Shown: positions 17,169 through 26,429, counted from the stretch's first letter. The stretch is 64,000 bases of DNA from Enterococcus sp. HY326 (GCF_026157065.1 NZ_JANLGQ010000002.1:1-64000); one strand, 5' to 3'. Notes: generated by a model not told the origin, from the letters alone. Numbers and translations: made by a program.

Positions 17169-17534
17169 ATGGGAAAAATTCGCATAAATAATTTAAAATA
17201 TTTTACAAAAAATGGTGTCTTGAAGGAAGAACGAGTGCTAGGCCAGCAAATCGAAATTGATGTTGAACTAAGCTTAGATTTAACTGCTGCGGGCAAGAGT
17301 GATGATGTGGCAGATACCGTCAGCTATGCAGAAATTAATGATTTGATTGCCAAGCGAGTAACAACCAGTTCGTATAACTTAATGGAGGGCTTGGCTGCGG
17401 CAATTTTAGATGATATTCAAAAGGATTTTGGCAACCGTTTAACCAGCGTACTGCTGCGAATTCGTAAATACAGCGTACCGATGCCCGGACTGTTTGACAA
17501 TATTGAAATCGAAATGGAAAGAGCCTTCAAATGA
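17169..17534 (+). CDS. folB: Dihydroneopterin aldolase
   Basis: A 121-residue enzyme that converts 7,8-dihydroneopterin to 6-hydroxymethyl-dihydropterin and glycolaldehyde. Full length from MGKIRINN; the family segments YAEIND, NLMEGLAAAI and PMPGLFDNIEIEMER are present. The upstream in-frame ATG at 17094 is rejected because GGTAGGA sits 8 bases before 17169 and the family begins here. First gene of the folate operon; its stop overlaps folK (ATGA). Confidence 0.95.
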   Translation: MGKIRINNLKYFTKNGVLKEERVLGQQIEIDVELSLDLTAAGKSDDVADTVSYAEINDLIAKRVTTSSYNLMEGLAAAILDDIQKDFGNRLTSVLLRIRKYSVPMPGLFDNIEIEMERAFK

Positions 17535-18013
17535 TAACTTATCTAGCCTTAGGCAGTAATATGGGAGAGCGTTTAGAATTATTGAAGGCCGCCAGAGAAA
17601 AATTGGCGGCTGACTCTCAAATCGAAGTCTTGGCCTCCTCAAAATTATATGAGACTGATCCATACGGTTACACCCAACAGGAAAATTTTTTAAATGCTGT
17701 CATCAAAATCGACACGAGTTATCAACCGGCAGACTTGTTAAAAAAAATCCACCACATAGAAGCGGCCTTGGATCGCAAACGCTTGGTTCATTGGGGACCA
17801 CGCACCATTGACATTGATATTTTATTGATGGGTGATTTGAACATCACCACTGAGGAATTAACCATTCCCCATAAAGAAATGACAAAGCGCTCCTTTGTCT
17901 TAATTCCTTTAAGGGATGTCTATCATGGAGAGCTTTTCAACAAAAGTTTAGCGGCTTGGATTGAAGCCAGTGGAAATCAGCAAGAAGTAAGATTAGCAAA
18001 AGAGGTATGGTAA
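17531..18013 (+). CDS. folK: 2-amino-4-hydroxy-6-hydroxymethyldihydropteridine diphosphokinase
   Basis: A 160-residue HPPK that transfers pyrophosphate from ATP to 6-hydroxymethyl-dihydropterin. Signature ALGSNMGER at the start, then YGYTQQENFLNAV and the metal and ATP-binding RTIDIDIL. Overlaps folB by 4 bases and abuts folE with no spacer, so the three are translated from one message. Confidence 0.96.
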   Translation: MITYLALGSNMGERLELLKAAREKLAADSQIEVLASSKLYETDPYGYTQQENFLNAVIKIDTSYQPADLLKKIHHIEAALDRKRLVHWGPRTIDIDILLMGDLNITTEELTIPHKEMTKRSFVLIPLRDVYHGELFNKSLAAWIEASGNQQEVRLAKEVW

Positions 18014-18580
18014 ATGAATCCAGAACAGATTGCTCAAATTGAAGCTGCCGTGACCCAGATTTTGACGGCAGTCGGCGAAGACCCACAGCGGGCCGGCTTA
18101 ATCGAAACGCCCCAACGGGTTGCCCGCATGTATCAAGAAATTTTTAGCGGCTTAACGACAGACTTTGATGATTTTAAATTATTTGATGCCGGCAGTGCCG
18201 GTGAAATGGTGGTCGTCAAAGATATTCATTTTTATTCCATGTGTGAACACCATTTGTTGCCCTTTTTCGGCAAGGTTCACATCGCCTATATTCCCTCTGA
18301 AAATAAAGTCTTGGGACTAAGCAAGTTGCCCCGACTTGTTGAATACTGTGCAAAGAGGCCCAGCGTTCAGGAAAACTTAACGCGGCAAATTGCTGAATTG
18401 ATTGCCGAGCATGTTCCAGTTTCTGGCGTGGCGGTTTCCATTGAGGCCAAGCATTTATGCATGGAAATGCGTGGCGTACGTTCTCCTGACAGTAAAACGA
18501 AAACCTTCTTTTATCTTGGTGCCTTTAAAGAAGATCAGGAGTGGAAGCGAGACTTTTTGGCGGCGATTAATCATGACTAG
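18014..18580 (+). CDS. folE: GTP cyclohydrolase I
   Basis: A 188-residue enzyme that opens GTP to give dihydroneopterin triphosphate, the first committed folate step. The zinc motif [29 protein letters not shown] and the late CMEMRGV cysteine are present; length is normal. It follows the folK stop directly and overlaps the next gene by 8 bases. Confidence 0.97.
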   Translation: MNPEQIAQIEAAVTQILTAVGEDPQRAGLIETPQRVARMYQEIFSGLTTDFDDFKLFDAGSAGEMVVVKDIHFYSMCEHHLLPFFGKVHIAYIPSENKVLGLSKLPRLVEYCAKRPSVQENLTRQIAELIAEHVPVSGVAVSIEAKHLCMEMRGVRSPDSKTKTFFYLGAFKEDQEWKRDFLAAINHD

Positions 18581-19163
18581 CTTGATTGTTGCAACAAAAA
18601 ATTTAGGAAAATTGCAGGAGATGCAAAAAGCCTTTGGCGACCAAATTCGTTTAATTGGTCTTCATGAATTAGCCCCAGATTTGAAAAGTCCAGTTGAAAA
18701 CGGCTCAAGTTATCTGGAAAATGTGCGGCTGAAAGCTAAGTATTATGCAGAAGCATTGCAACAGCCAGTCTTAGCCGATGATGGCGGACTAGAACTAGCA
18801 GCTTTTCCGAAGTTGCTTGGGGTGCAGACTCATCAATTTTTTCAGACTGCTACTGCTCCAGAACAAAATCAAGAAATTTTAAATTTGTATCAAAAAAATC
18901 CGCAACAAAATCGCAAGTTTGTGCTCCATGCAGCGTTGGTTTATTGGGGAAAAGCAGAATTTCAGGTGGAAAAAACGCTAGCCGGTGAGATTGTTGCACC
19001 CCGTGGTCAGCTGGGTTACGGATTTGATTCTATTTTATGGCTGCCGATTTATCAGAAAACGTTGGCTGAGATGCCGTTAGCCCAGCGCAACACTTTAAGC
19101 CCTAGAATACAGGCGCTAAAAATAATTTTGCCGAAAATTTTAGCCAGCTTAAGTGTTCATTAA
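18573..19163 (+). CDS. HAM1/RdgB-like nucleoside-triphosphate pyrophosphatase, divergent
   Basis: A 196-residue member of the non-canonical purine NTP pyrophosphatase family: N-terminal [20 protein letters not shown] in place of the usual DDSGLEV, and [11 protein letters not shown]. The C-terminal SHR motif is replaced by SPR. It lies inside the folate operon, overlapping folE by 8 bases. The pathway needs an enzyme to remove pyrophosphate from dihydroneopterin triphosphate, and no Nudix FolQ is present here, so this divergent HAM1 protein is a candidate for that step. House-cleaning of dITP/XTP is the alternative. Confidence 0.8.
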   Translation: MTSLIVATKNLGKLQEMQKAFGDQIRLIGLHELAPDLKSPVENGSSYLENVRLKAKYYAEALQQPVLADDGGLELAAFPKLLGVQTHQFFQTATAPEQNQEILNLYQKNPQQNRKFVLHAALVYWGKAEFQVEKTLAGEIVAPRGQLGYGFDSILWLPIYQKTLAEMPLAQRNTLSPRIQALKIILPKILASLSVH

Positions 19164-19222
19164 GAAAAAAGCCAAAGAAAATTTACTTTTAGAGACTAGA
19201 CTGACAAAAAGGAGGCAGGCCA

Positions 19223-20014
19223 ATGTTTGATTTTACAAAAAAGCAGCAAATCATGGGAATTTTAAATGTGACTCCGGATTCTTTTTCTGACGGTGGGCAC
19301 TACACAGATATCGAAGCGGCTGTCGAGCAGGCTGAAGCTTTAGCGCTAGCCGGTGCTGACGTGATTGATATCGGCGGCCAATCGACACGGCCGGGCTATC
19401 AAGAGATAACACCAGCAGAGGAATTAGCCAGAATTTTACCAGTGGTGGAGGCAGTCAAACAAAGAATTTCTGTGCCGCTATCAGTGGATACGTATTTTCC
19501 TGAAGTCGCCCAAGCAGTGATTAGCGCAGGTGTGGAAATTATCAATGATATTCAAGGTCTCGGTCAGCCGGGAATGGCGGAGCTGTTGGCGGCTAATCCT
19601 GAAGTTGCAGTGGTCATTATGCATTCCCGCAAACGCCGAGAAAGTTCATTAATAGCTGACCTACAGGAATTTTATCAAGAAAAAGTAACTCAATGTCAAC
19701 AATACGGCATCTCATTAGAGCGGGTCGCCTTTGACCCAGGTGTCGGCTTTCATAAATCTGTCGCAGAAAACTTAGCGATTATGGCTCAGCCACAAGATTT
19801 TCGTTTTGAGAAACTGCCGCTGTTGTATGGCGTCTCCCGCAAGCGCACGATTGGCACAGTGACGGGAGAAACGAATCCCCTTGAAAGAGACTATGCTTCA
19901 GTTACAGCTTCGCTTTTTGCCCTTGAGCAGGGAGTTGAAATGGTGCGGGTACACAATGTTGCCGGCATGAAGCAGGCTTTAACCATGTGGGAGGCTTTAA
20001 AAAATTTAAACTAA
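19223..20014 (+). CDS. folP: Dihydropteroate synthase
   Basis: A 263-residue TIM-barrel enzyme that joins 6-hydroxymethyl-dihydropterin pyrophosphate to p-aminobenzoate; the target of sulfonamides. Signatures MGILNVTPDSFSDGG at residues 10-24 and VIDIGGQSTRPG, then KSVAEN, GVSRKRTIG and the C-terminal VRVHNV are all present. GGAGG lies before the ATG. Fifth gene of the operon; no folC or dihydrofolate reductase gene follows. Confidence 0.97.
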   Translation: MFDFTKKQQIMGILNVTPDSFSDGGHYTDIEAAVEQAEALALAGADVIDIGGQSTRPGYQEITPAEELARILPVVEAVKQRISVPLSVDTYFPEVAQAVISAGVEIINDIQGLGQPGMAELLAANPEVAVVIMHSRKRRESSLIADLQEFYQEKVTQCQQYGISLERVAFDPGVGFHKSVAENLAIMAQPQDFRFEKLPLLYGVSRKRTIGTVTGETNPLERDYASVTASLFALEQGVEMVRVHNVAGMKQALTMWEALKNLN

Positions 20015-20035
20015 TCTGAAAAAGGAGTTGTGAAG

Positions 20036-20353
20036 ATGACAATTGAGGAACTAAAATTCCTGCAGGAAAATTTTTCTGAGGAAAAAGTTTATCTCACTGA
20101 TGGTTATTATCGTTTCAAACAACTAGCAGCTGATGAATATGAAATCATGTTTGCTTTGCCAGGAAATTGCGGCACCAGTGAGTATCATCCCCGCATCCGT
20201 TTTGCGGTTGAAGCCGAACAGATTGTGCCGATTTCTTTGATGGATGTTGTCGCAACGCCTGTTCAACTGATTGACTATTCTCCAGAAACAGCAGCAGAAT
20301 TAACGCTGGCCTTAGAAAATTTAAAGAATAAATTTTTTGCAGTCAAGGTTTAG
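20036..20353 (+). CDS. Hypothetical protein at the end of the folate operon
   Basis: Not recognised. A soluble acidic 105-residue protein (MTIEELKFLQENFSEEK). ATG 20036 is 8 bases from AAAGGAG; a GTG at 20030 is too close to that site. Located 21 bases after folP and before a strong terminator, so likely cotranscribed with it, but there is no evidence of a folate role. Confidence 0.65.
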   Translation: MTIEELKFLQENFSEEKVYLTDGYYRFKQLAADEYEIMFALPGNCGTSEYHPRIRFAVEAEQIVPISLMDVVATPVQLIDYSPETAAELTLALENLKNKFFAVKV

Positions 20354-20365
20354 CAATACTTTAAT

Positions 20366-20462
20366 AAAAAAGCCAACTGAAGGATTTAAACAATCAGACG
20401 GTGACTATTCGTTAGCTCTTTCAAGTTAACGAATGCTCACTGTGGAATCAGTCTGGCTTTTT
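20366..20462 (+). terminator. Elaborate nested hairpin terminator
   Basis: Outer arms AAAAAAGCCA and TGGCTTTTTT with ACTGA/TCAGT, and an inner arm ATTCGTTA / TTAACGAAT flanked by GTGA/TCAC. The whole element is about 97 bases, longer than a plain terminator, and T- and A-rich at both ends so it could stop transcription in both directions. Confidence 0.7.
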
Positions 20463-20511
20463 TGTTAGCCTGTAGTTAGACTTGTGATAAAAAACACAAA
20501 GGAGCGTACTT

Positions 20512-21615
20512 ATGGAAAAAATTTTTATCAGTCCGGCCCGTTATGTTCAGGGCAAGGGCGTTTTAAAAAGTGGTATTTCTCATATTAAAAAAATTGGTAC
20601 AAAATCGTTGTTGCTTTGCGATGATTTTGTCTGGCAACTTTGCGGCGAAGCATTTGCTGAGAATTTAAAAACAGAAGGACTCACTGTTTTACACCTGCCT
20701 TTTAATGGGGAGTCTTCTGAAAAAACCATTCAAGCAATTCTAGCAAAAGCTAAGGGAGCGGATGTGGATGTTGTTTTAGGCTTAGGGGGTGGAAAGACAA
20801 TCGATAGCGCCAAAGGAATTGCTGATTGCTTATCTTTGCCGGTGGTTATTTTACCAACAACAGCCTCCACTGATGCACCGACATCAGCGATTTCGGTCAT
20901 GTATTCAGAAGACGGCGTTTTTGAAAAATATCAGTACTATCAAAAAAGTCCGCAGCTCGTCTTAGTTGACACCGAAATCATCGTCCAAGGGCCAGTTCGT
21001 TTATTAGCTTCAGGAATTGCCGATGCTTTGGCAACTTGGGTTGAGGTGCGGGCTGTGCTGCAAAGTCGTGGCAAAAATTTATTAGGTGGCGGCGTGACTT
21101 TAGCGGCGCAGGCGATTGCTGAAAAATGCCAAGCCGTCTTGTTTGAATTTGGCAAACAAGCGCTAGCTGCAAATCAAGCAAAAGTTGTGACAGAGGCCTT
21201 TGAGCAAGTCGTCGAAGCCAATACGTTATTGAGTGGCATCGGTTTTGAGAGCGGTGGCTTGGCGGCAGCCCATGCTATCCACAATGGCTTTTCGAAATTA
21301 ACAGGAGAGATTCAGCAGCTGACCCACGGAGAAAAAGTGGCTTACGGAACACTGACGCAACTCTTTTTAGAAAATCGTCCTAAAGCCGAGCTGGATCGTT
21401 TTATTGATTTTTACCAAGATTTAAACTTGCCGACGACTTTAGCAGAGTTACATTTAGAAACGAATTATTCTCAACTGCTGGAGGTGGGGCAGCAGGCGAC
21501 AATTTCTCAGGAAACGATGAGCCGGATGCCTTTTAAAATTGAAGCGACTGATGTAGCTGATTGCCTTTTGGCAGTTGATAGTTATGTGAAAAGTTTAAAA
21601 AATGAAGGTAAGTAA
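20512..21615 (+). CDS. gldA: Glycerol dehydrogenase
   Basis: A 367-residue NAD-dependent, zinc-containing dehydrogenase that oxidises glycerol to dihydroxyacetone. The NAD-binding GLGGGKTIDSAK, PTTASTDAPTS and the three zinc ligands in SGIADALATW, AAHAIHNG and THGEKVAYG are visible. AAAGGAG stands before the ATG. No dihydroxyacetone kinase genes are adjacent, so in this window it acts alone. Confidence 0.95.
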   Translation: MEKIFISPARYVQGKGVLKSGISHIKKIGTKSLLLCDDFVWQLCGEAFAENLKTEGLTVLHLPFNGESSEKTIQAILAKAKGADVDVVLGLGGGKTIDSAKGIADCLSLPVVILPTTASTDAPTSAISVMYSEDGVFEKYQYYQKSPQLVLVDTEIIVQGPVRLLASGIADALATWVEVRAVLQSRGKNLLGGGVTLAAQAIAEKCQAVLFEFGKQALAANQAKVVTEAFEQVVEANTLLSGIGFESGGLAAAHAIHNGFSKLTGEIQQLTHGEKVAYGTLTQLFLENRPKAELDRFIDFYQDLNLPTTLAELHLETNYSQLLEVGQQATISQETMSRMPFKIEATDVADCLLAVDSYVKSLKNEGK

Positions 21616-21823
21616 GTTGCAGCTAGCCAAATCAGCTCAGCTCTTAAATAGAAAGACTATTGCAACGTCTATGTTTAGTGGAAAGTGCAATTATTATCAT
21701 ATTCTGAAAAAATATGGCATATTTAACTTAGTATAGCTTTTAAATGATTTACTGAAATTAGAGTGAGAACTGCAGAAAACAAATTTTTTTATTTTGATTG
21801 AATAGATGATGAAGGTGAGCTAG

Positions 21824-22972
21824 TTGAAAAAACAATGGTGGATTTTAAGCGGAGCTTTACTAATTATTGGTTTAATTGGTTTGGTTAGTTGGCGTTTGTT
21901 GGCGGCAACGCCAAGTGTCAGCAGTCAAACAGCGACGGCAACAACGACCGAAACAACAGCTAGTGAAGCCAGCTTAGATGAACCAACCCAAGCCAATGAT
22001 TTAGATGATTCAAACGCAACGAAGGAAAAAATCAATCAAATTTTAGCGGAGGACCGCTTTTCTGGTGTCGCCTTAATTGTTCAAAACGGGCAGCTGTTTA
22101 GCAACCAAGGCTATGGTTATGCGGATACGGCAAACGCTCAGACAAATGAAGCAGCGACGGCTTTTCCTGTGGCCTCCATTCAAAAAACTCTGACGGGCAT
22201 TTTGATTGCCCAACTAGTTACAGCTGGTGAGCTATCCTATGATCAAACTCTCAACGATTTTTATCCGCAGATTGAAAATAGTTCTGCCATCACGGTGCGC
22301 ATGCTCTTGAACCAAACTTCAGGCATTCAAATGGACGAGATTGCTCCTGCTGAGGTTTTGTCGACGCAAGCAGAACAGCTGGATTATGTTTTAAACAGTT
22401 TAACTTCAACGAGCGATTTTGATTTTTATTATACCAATGCCAACTATACTTTATTGGCGGGAATTATTTCTCAGATTAGTGGTGTTGATTATGAAACCTA
22501 TTTAACAGAAAAAATAATTCAGCCCTTGAATCTGCAAGGAACTTATTTTTGGGACACGCTGCCGGAAAATGTGACAGTTCCCAATCCTTATTATTATGAT
22601 TTGGAAACGAACACGGAGTATCTTGACTATGGTCCGGAGCTTGTTCGTGACAGACCTTTATTTTCCAGCCTTTTAGGTGCCGGAAATCTATTGATGACTT
22701 CTGGGGACTTATTAAAAATACAAGAAGCGTTGCGGGATCAAACGCTAATTAGCAGCCAGGATTTTTCAGAACTTTTAGAAACTGACAGCGGCTATAGTGC
22801 CGGCTATTGGCAAGGAGAGCAGCTGGAAAGCGCCGGTGTATTAGGTGCTTATACCTCTATCATCTACACTGACTGGCAATTTCGAAATATCGTGATTTTA
22901 TTGGAAAATCAAGTTGGCTTAAGTGATGTTGGGACACTGGCAGAAGATATTTATTCTTTGATAGCCATTTAA
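21824..22972 (+). CDS. Membrane-anchored beta-lactamase-family serine hydrolase
   Basis: A 382-residue extracytoplasmic hydrolase: N-terminal membrane anchor (about residues 5-28), a Thr/Ser/Ala-rich linker (30-60) and a class-C-beta-lactamase/PBP-like domain with SIQK (SxxK) and YTNANYTLL (YxN). The third motif is not the usual KTG or HxG. TTG start with GAAGGTGAG upstream. A paralogue closes the dlt operon (31741-32973). FmtA of S. aureus, of the same fold, removes D-alanine from teichoic acids; such an activity, or a DD-carboxypeptidase/esterase activity, is possible here. Confidence 0.8.
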   Translation: MKKQWWILSGALLIIGLIGLVSWRLLAATPSVSSQTATATTTETTASEASLDEPTQANDLDDSNATKEKINQILAEDRFSGVALIVQNGQLFSNQGYGYADTANAQTNEAATAFPVASIQKTLTGILIAQLVTAGELSYDQTLNDFYPQIENSSAITVRMLLNQTSGIQMDEIAPAEVLSTQAEQLDYVLNSLTSTSDFDFYYTNANYTLLAGIISQISGVDYETYLTEKIIQPLNLQGTYFWDTLPENVTVPNPYYYDLETNTEYLDYGPELVRDRPLFSSLLGAGNLLMTSGDLLKIQEALRDQTLISSQDFSELLETDSGYSAGYWQGEQLESAGVLGAYTSIIYTDWQFRNIVILLENQVGLSDVGTLAEDIYSLIAI

Positions 22973-23042
22973 TAACGCAACTGTGATTTTTTAGCTAGTT
23001 CAATGACACTCAGACCTTAAATTTTTTGTAAGAGGAAATCCT

Positions 23043-24509
23043 ATGACCATTAAGCGCAAGTTATTTATCTCCCATATCGTTATGATTGTCGTGCCAGTCT
23101 TATTGAGTTTATTAGTGCTGACTGGTGCTTTAGTTTTTGTTTACGAATATTTTTGGGGGGGCTATCAAAAGGCCTCTGATGAAAATTACCAATTTCGGGA
23201 GCAGTATGCCCAAGTTGAAAAGTTGGTTAACTCTTGGGAGGGTGAAGATACCGGTACACAGCAAATTATTGAGGATGTCGAGGGTTTTTATCAAGATTAT
23301 TTTTCCACCAGCATCGCTCTTTTAGTTTATCAAAACAGTGAGTTAATCGACTCAATCGGGGAAGTCCCAGATAGTAATTTATTGGCAGTCGCTTTGAATG
23401 AAGACGGCGACCACACCTATATTGTCGACCAGCTTTTTGTCGCCAGTTTTAAAACGACTCAATACGATGTGATTTTATTTAATACGAATTACACCAATGA
23501 TTTGTATTATGAAAACCCGATTTGGGATAAAGATTACGACATCGCCATGTCGAATATTTTAATTTTGATTTTGATTGCTGTTTTGCTGGTGATTTATTTG
23601 ATGAATCGCTTTTTAACGAAGCGCTTAACTAACAGTATTACTCAGCCACTGGAGGAGCTGGCTTTCGGCTTCCAACAGATTAAAGCAGGGGAGTTACATT
23701 ATCAGATTGACTATCAAAGAAATGATGAGTTTGCTCCTATTATGTCTGATTTCAATCAGATGGCTCAGCGGTTAGAATTGGTTATTAAGGAACGAGATCA
23801 AAATGAAAATAGTCGCCGGGAATTAGTCGCCGGTATTTCCCATGACTTGCGGACGCCGCTAACCTCAATTGAAGCCTATCTTGAAGGATTAGAAAAAGGC
23901 GTGGCGGCCACACCGAAGATGAGGGATAAGTATTTTGCAACCATCAAACGAAAAACTAAGGATATGGAGCATATCATCAACCAGCTCTTTCTTTTTTCAA
24001 AATTGGATACTGGTGAGTTTCCCTTCAATTTTGAAGTAGTGAATGCCAGTGAATTTTTGCAGGAGTATTTGCAGGTGGTCAAGCCTGAATATCACAACCG
24101 TGGCTTACAGGTTAGTTTAACGGGACCTTTTGAAGAACGCCTACCAATTAGAATTGATGTGGCTCAATTACGGAGTGTCTTAACGAATTTATTGGAAAAT
24201 ACACTAAAATATTCTGACAAACAGCTGACGATTAATCGTATGAGTTATCAGAGAAAAGCGGATGATTTAGAAATTCAGCTGCTGGATAATGGACCCGGTG
24301 TCGCTGAAGATAATTTGCCGCAGCTCTTTCAACTTTTTTATCGCAGTGACCAAGCCCGCAGCAATCCCAGTGATGGCAGTGGCTTAGGCTTAGCAATTGC
24401 CCGCAAGACAATCGAAGGCTTCGGCGGAGAGATTAGCGCCTTCCTGCCGGAAGAAGGCGGCTTTGGTGTCATAATTAAAGTGCCGTTGTTTAAGGAGGAC
24501 AAAAGATGA
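23043..24509 (+). CDS. Sensor histidine kinase
   Basis: A 488-residue kinase: TM1 (about 10-37), an external domain of about 130 residues, TM2 (172-190), HAMP (about 195-250), H-box AGISHDLRTPLTS, N-box LLENTLKYS, G1 DNGPGV, F box and G2 GSGLGLAIA, so all catalytic boxes are intact. Overlaps the regulator gene by 4 bases. It lies between a serine hydrolase and the ABC/dlt genes, suggesting an envelope signal; the ligand is unknown. Confidence 0.92.
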   Translation: MTIKRKLFISHIVMIVVPVLLSLLVLTGALVFVYEYFWGGYQKASDENYQFREQYAQVEKLVNSWEGEDTGTQQIIEDVEGFYQDYFSTSIALLVYQNSELIDSIGEVPDSNLLAVALNEDGDHTYIVDQLFVASFKTTQYDVILFNTNYTNDLYYENPIWDKDYDIAMSNILILILIAVLLVIYLMNRFLTKRLTNSITQPLEELAFGFQQIKAGELHYQIDYQRNDEFAPIMSDFNQMAQRLELVIKERDQNENSRRELVAGISHDLRTPLTSIEAYLEGLEKGVAATPKMRDKYFATIKRKTKDMEHIINQLFLFSKLDTGEFPFNFEVVNASEFLQEYLQVVKPEYHNRGLQVSLTGPFEERLPIRIDVAQLRSVLTNLLENTLKYSDKQLTINRMSYQRKADDLEIQLLDNGPGVAEDNLPQLFQLFYRSDQARSNPSDGSGLGLAIARKTIEGFGGEISAFLPEEGGFGVIIKVPLFKEDKR

Positions 24510-25213
24510 GCAAGAAAATTTTGGTTGTAGAAGATGATGCAGACATTGCTAGCATTGAAGTTGATTTTTTAGAAATCGAAGGCTATCAGGTAACTGCCTT
24601 GGCAGACGGCCTGGAAGGATATCAAGCTGCTTTAACCAATCAATTTCAATTAATTTTACTGGACTTAATGCTGCCGGGGATGAGCGGTTTTGAAATCTGC
24701 AAACAAATCCGCGATAAAGTTGACGTTCCAATTATCATGGTGACCGCTAAGACTGAAGAGATTGACAAGCTAAGAGGCCTAGGCTTAGGCGCAGATGATT
24801 ATATTGCCAAACCTTTTTCGCCGACAGAATTAGTTGCTCGGGTCAAAGCAAATTTGGCCCAATACGACCGGATTAAAGCCCACGCTGCAGGTCCTGCTGT
24901 CAACGAAAGCCAGGATACCATTAAAAAAGGACCTATTACTATCAATCCGAAAACTCATCGTGTTTTTTTAAACAAGCAAGAGGTTATTTTAAAGCACCGA
25001 GAATATGAGCTGTTACTATTTTTAATGGAAAATGCCGAGATGGTCTTCAGCAAAGAAGAACTCTATGAAAAAATCTGGGGCTTTGATGCCATCGGTGATT
25101 TGCGAACGGTGGCAGTTCACATCAATCGTTTGCGGGAGAAAATCGAAAAAGATCCCAGTAATCCGCAGCACTTGCAAACAGTCTGGGGCGCTGGCTATCG
25201 CTTTGCTCCCTAA
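24506..25213 (+). CDS. OmpR-family response regulator
   Basis: A 235-residue regulator: receiver with EDDAD, phospho-acceptor Asp in LILLDLMLPG, Thr in MVTAKT and Lys in IAKPFSP; a linker of about 20 residues and a winged helix (about 140-233) with EYELLLFLMENA and TVWGAGYRF. Cotranscribed with the kinase. The direct repeats at 25631-25659 before the ABC/dlt genes are possible binding sites (inference). Confidence 0.93.
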   Translation: MSKKILVVEDDADIASIEVDFLEIEGYQVTALADGLEGYQAALTNQFQLILLDLMLPGMSGFEICKQIRDKVDVPIIMVTAKTEEIDKLRGLGLGADDYIAKPFSPTELVARVKANLAQYDRIKAHAAGPAVNESQDTIKKGPITINPKTHRVFLNKQEVILKHREYELLLFLMENAEMVFSKEELYEKIWGFDAIGDLRTVAVHINRLREKIEKDPSNPQHLQTVWGAGYRFAP

Positions 25214-25283
25214 AAATTTCCAACTGGTTTAAAAACGAAACTAGAAAAATTTTGCTACTTCGATAAGAAAAATTATCGATTGA

Positions 25284-25352
25284 AAAATAGCTTCAAAAAT
25301 TATTTTGGCCGCTTTGCCTAAGAAAAATAATTTTTGAGGCTATTTTTTTGGC
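25284..25352 (+). terminator. Terminator after the two-component genes
   Basis: Long stem AAATAGC.TTCAAAAATTATTTT with AAAATAATTTTTGA.GCTATTT around a 16-base loop, followed by a T-run (to 25351). Confidence 0.8.
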
Positions 25353-25706
25353 TCAATTTCTTAGTTAGTCCTCCTATTTTTTCACTCTTTTCGATTAATG
25401 AACATCATAACACGACCATCATTTTCACTTTTTATAGGGCAACACTAGATTTAGAGATAGGCAAAAGAGTCATGAGGACCCTCATTTTACAAAGAAAACC
25501 GTCAAAGCAAATTGTTCAAAATAAAATTAGAAGCTGCTACCAAGACTGCTACTAATAGATAGTTTTTTTATCTTTATTTTAAACAAAGGCCTCCTCACTA
25601 AACTTTTTTGATTTCCAAAAAGTTTATCTTTTGTTTAACACTTCATGACGTCTTGTTTATTTCCCTTTGTTAAACTGGCTTCAATAAAATGAGCGGAGGT
25701 AATCAA
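25353..25706. promoter_or_regulatory. Control region upstream of the ABC-dlt genes
   Basis: No gene (a 73-codon frame here has no ribosome-binding site). Nested inverted repeats TTAAACAAA (25579-25587)/TTTGTTTAA (25630-25638) and TAAACTTTTT/AAAAAGTTTA (about 25599-25626), then a direct repeat TTGTTTA at 25631-25637 and 25653-25659, 22 bases apart (two helical turns). This would suit an OmpR-type regulator, possibly that encoded just upstream. Confidence 0.4.
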
Positions 25707-26429
25707 GTGGCAGCAATCGAATTTAAAGACGTCTCATTTATTATGGATCATTCAGATGAGTCCTTTAGCAATCTAAATTTTTCAGTTGCACCAGGCAACT
25801 TTTTTGTGTTGACTGGATTAACCAGTGCCGCTGAAAAAAAGTTTGTGCAGCTATTGCTAGGCTTAAAAAAGCCAGCAACCGGCCAAATTTTTCTTGATCA
25901 TTTTGATATTAACCAAGAAACTCAGCGCAGGCAGGCGTTTCAAAAAATCGGTGTTATGAGTCAAGATATTTTGCAAGAAAGATTGACCGTTCAAGAAAAT
26001 ATCACCGCTATTGGCCGGTTTCAAAAAAATTATTCAAAGGTACGACAGGAGTATTTACTAAAAAAATTAGCTTTAGCAGAAGTCAGAAAGCAACGGGTCA
26101 ATGCTTTAACCAGCTTTCAACGACAAAAGTTAGCTTTCGCTCTGGCTTTGTTACATAATCCAGATATTATAATTGTCGAAGAGCCCTTTGAGGGATTAAA
26201 GGACAATGAAATCCAGCAATTGATAGCGTTATTCTTAACAGAAGCTGGTCAGAAAAAAACGATTTTCATGTTGGTTGAAAAGCTGACGCCACCTTTAGAA
26301 GCAGCCTCGGAAATTGCCATTGCTCATCAGGGCCGTTTGGCAGTTAGCAGTAGCCAAGCAGATATCCATAAAACCTTCAGTACGTTAGCTGAATTTTATG
26401 ATTTTTATACGGGAGAGGAGGTCAAGTGA
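25707..26429 (+). CDS. ABC-type ATPase-like protein with degenerate nucleotide-binding motifs
   Basis: A 240-residue protein with the overall pattern of an ABC ATPase, but Walker A reads GLTSAAEKKF instead of GxxGxGKST, the signature is TSFQRQ instead of LSGGQ, and Walker B is IIIVEEP instead of LLLDEP. ATP hydrolysis is doubtful. GTG 25707 is 9 bases from GGAGG and preferred to ATG 25689, which has no ribosome-binding site. Overlaps a membrane protein gene and stands directly before dltX. It may be a structural or regulatory subunit in the D-alanylation module. Confidence 0.75.
   Translation: MAAIEFKDVSFIMDHSDESFSNLNFSVAPGNFFVLTGLTSAAEKKFVQLLLGLKKPATGQIFLDHFDINQETQRRQAFQKIGVMSQDILQERLTVQENITAIGRFQKNYSKVRQEYLLKKLALAEVRKQRVNALTSFQRQKLAFALALLHNPDIIIVEEPFEGLKDNEIQQLIALFLTEAGQKKTIFMLVEKLTPPLEAASEIAIAHQGRLAVSSSQADIHKTFSTLAEFYDFYTGEEVK

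Noticed and set aside
25334-25555. 73-codon open frame after the two-component system
   Set aside because: It begins inside the terminator stem, has no ribosome-binding site and an unlikely composition.
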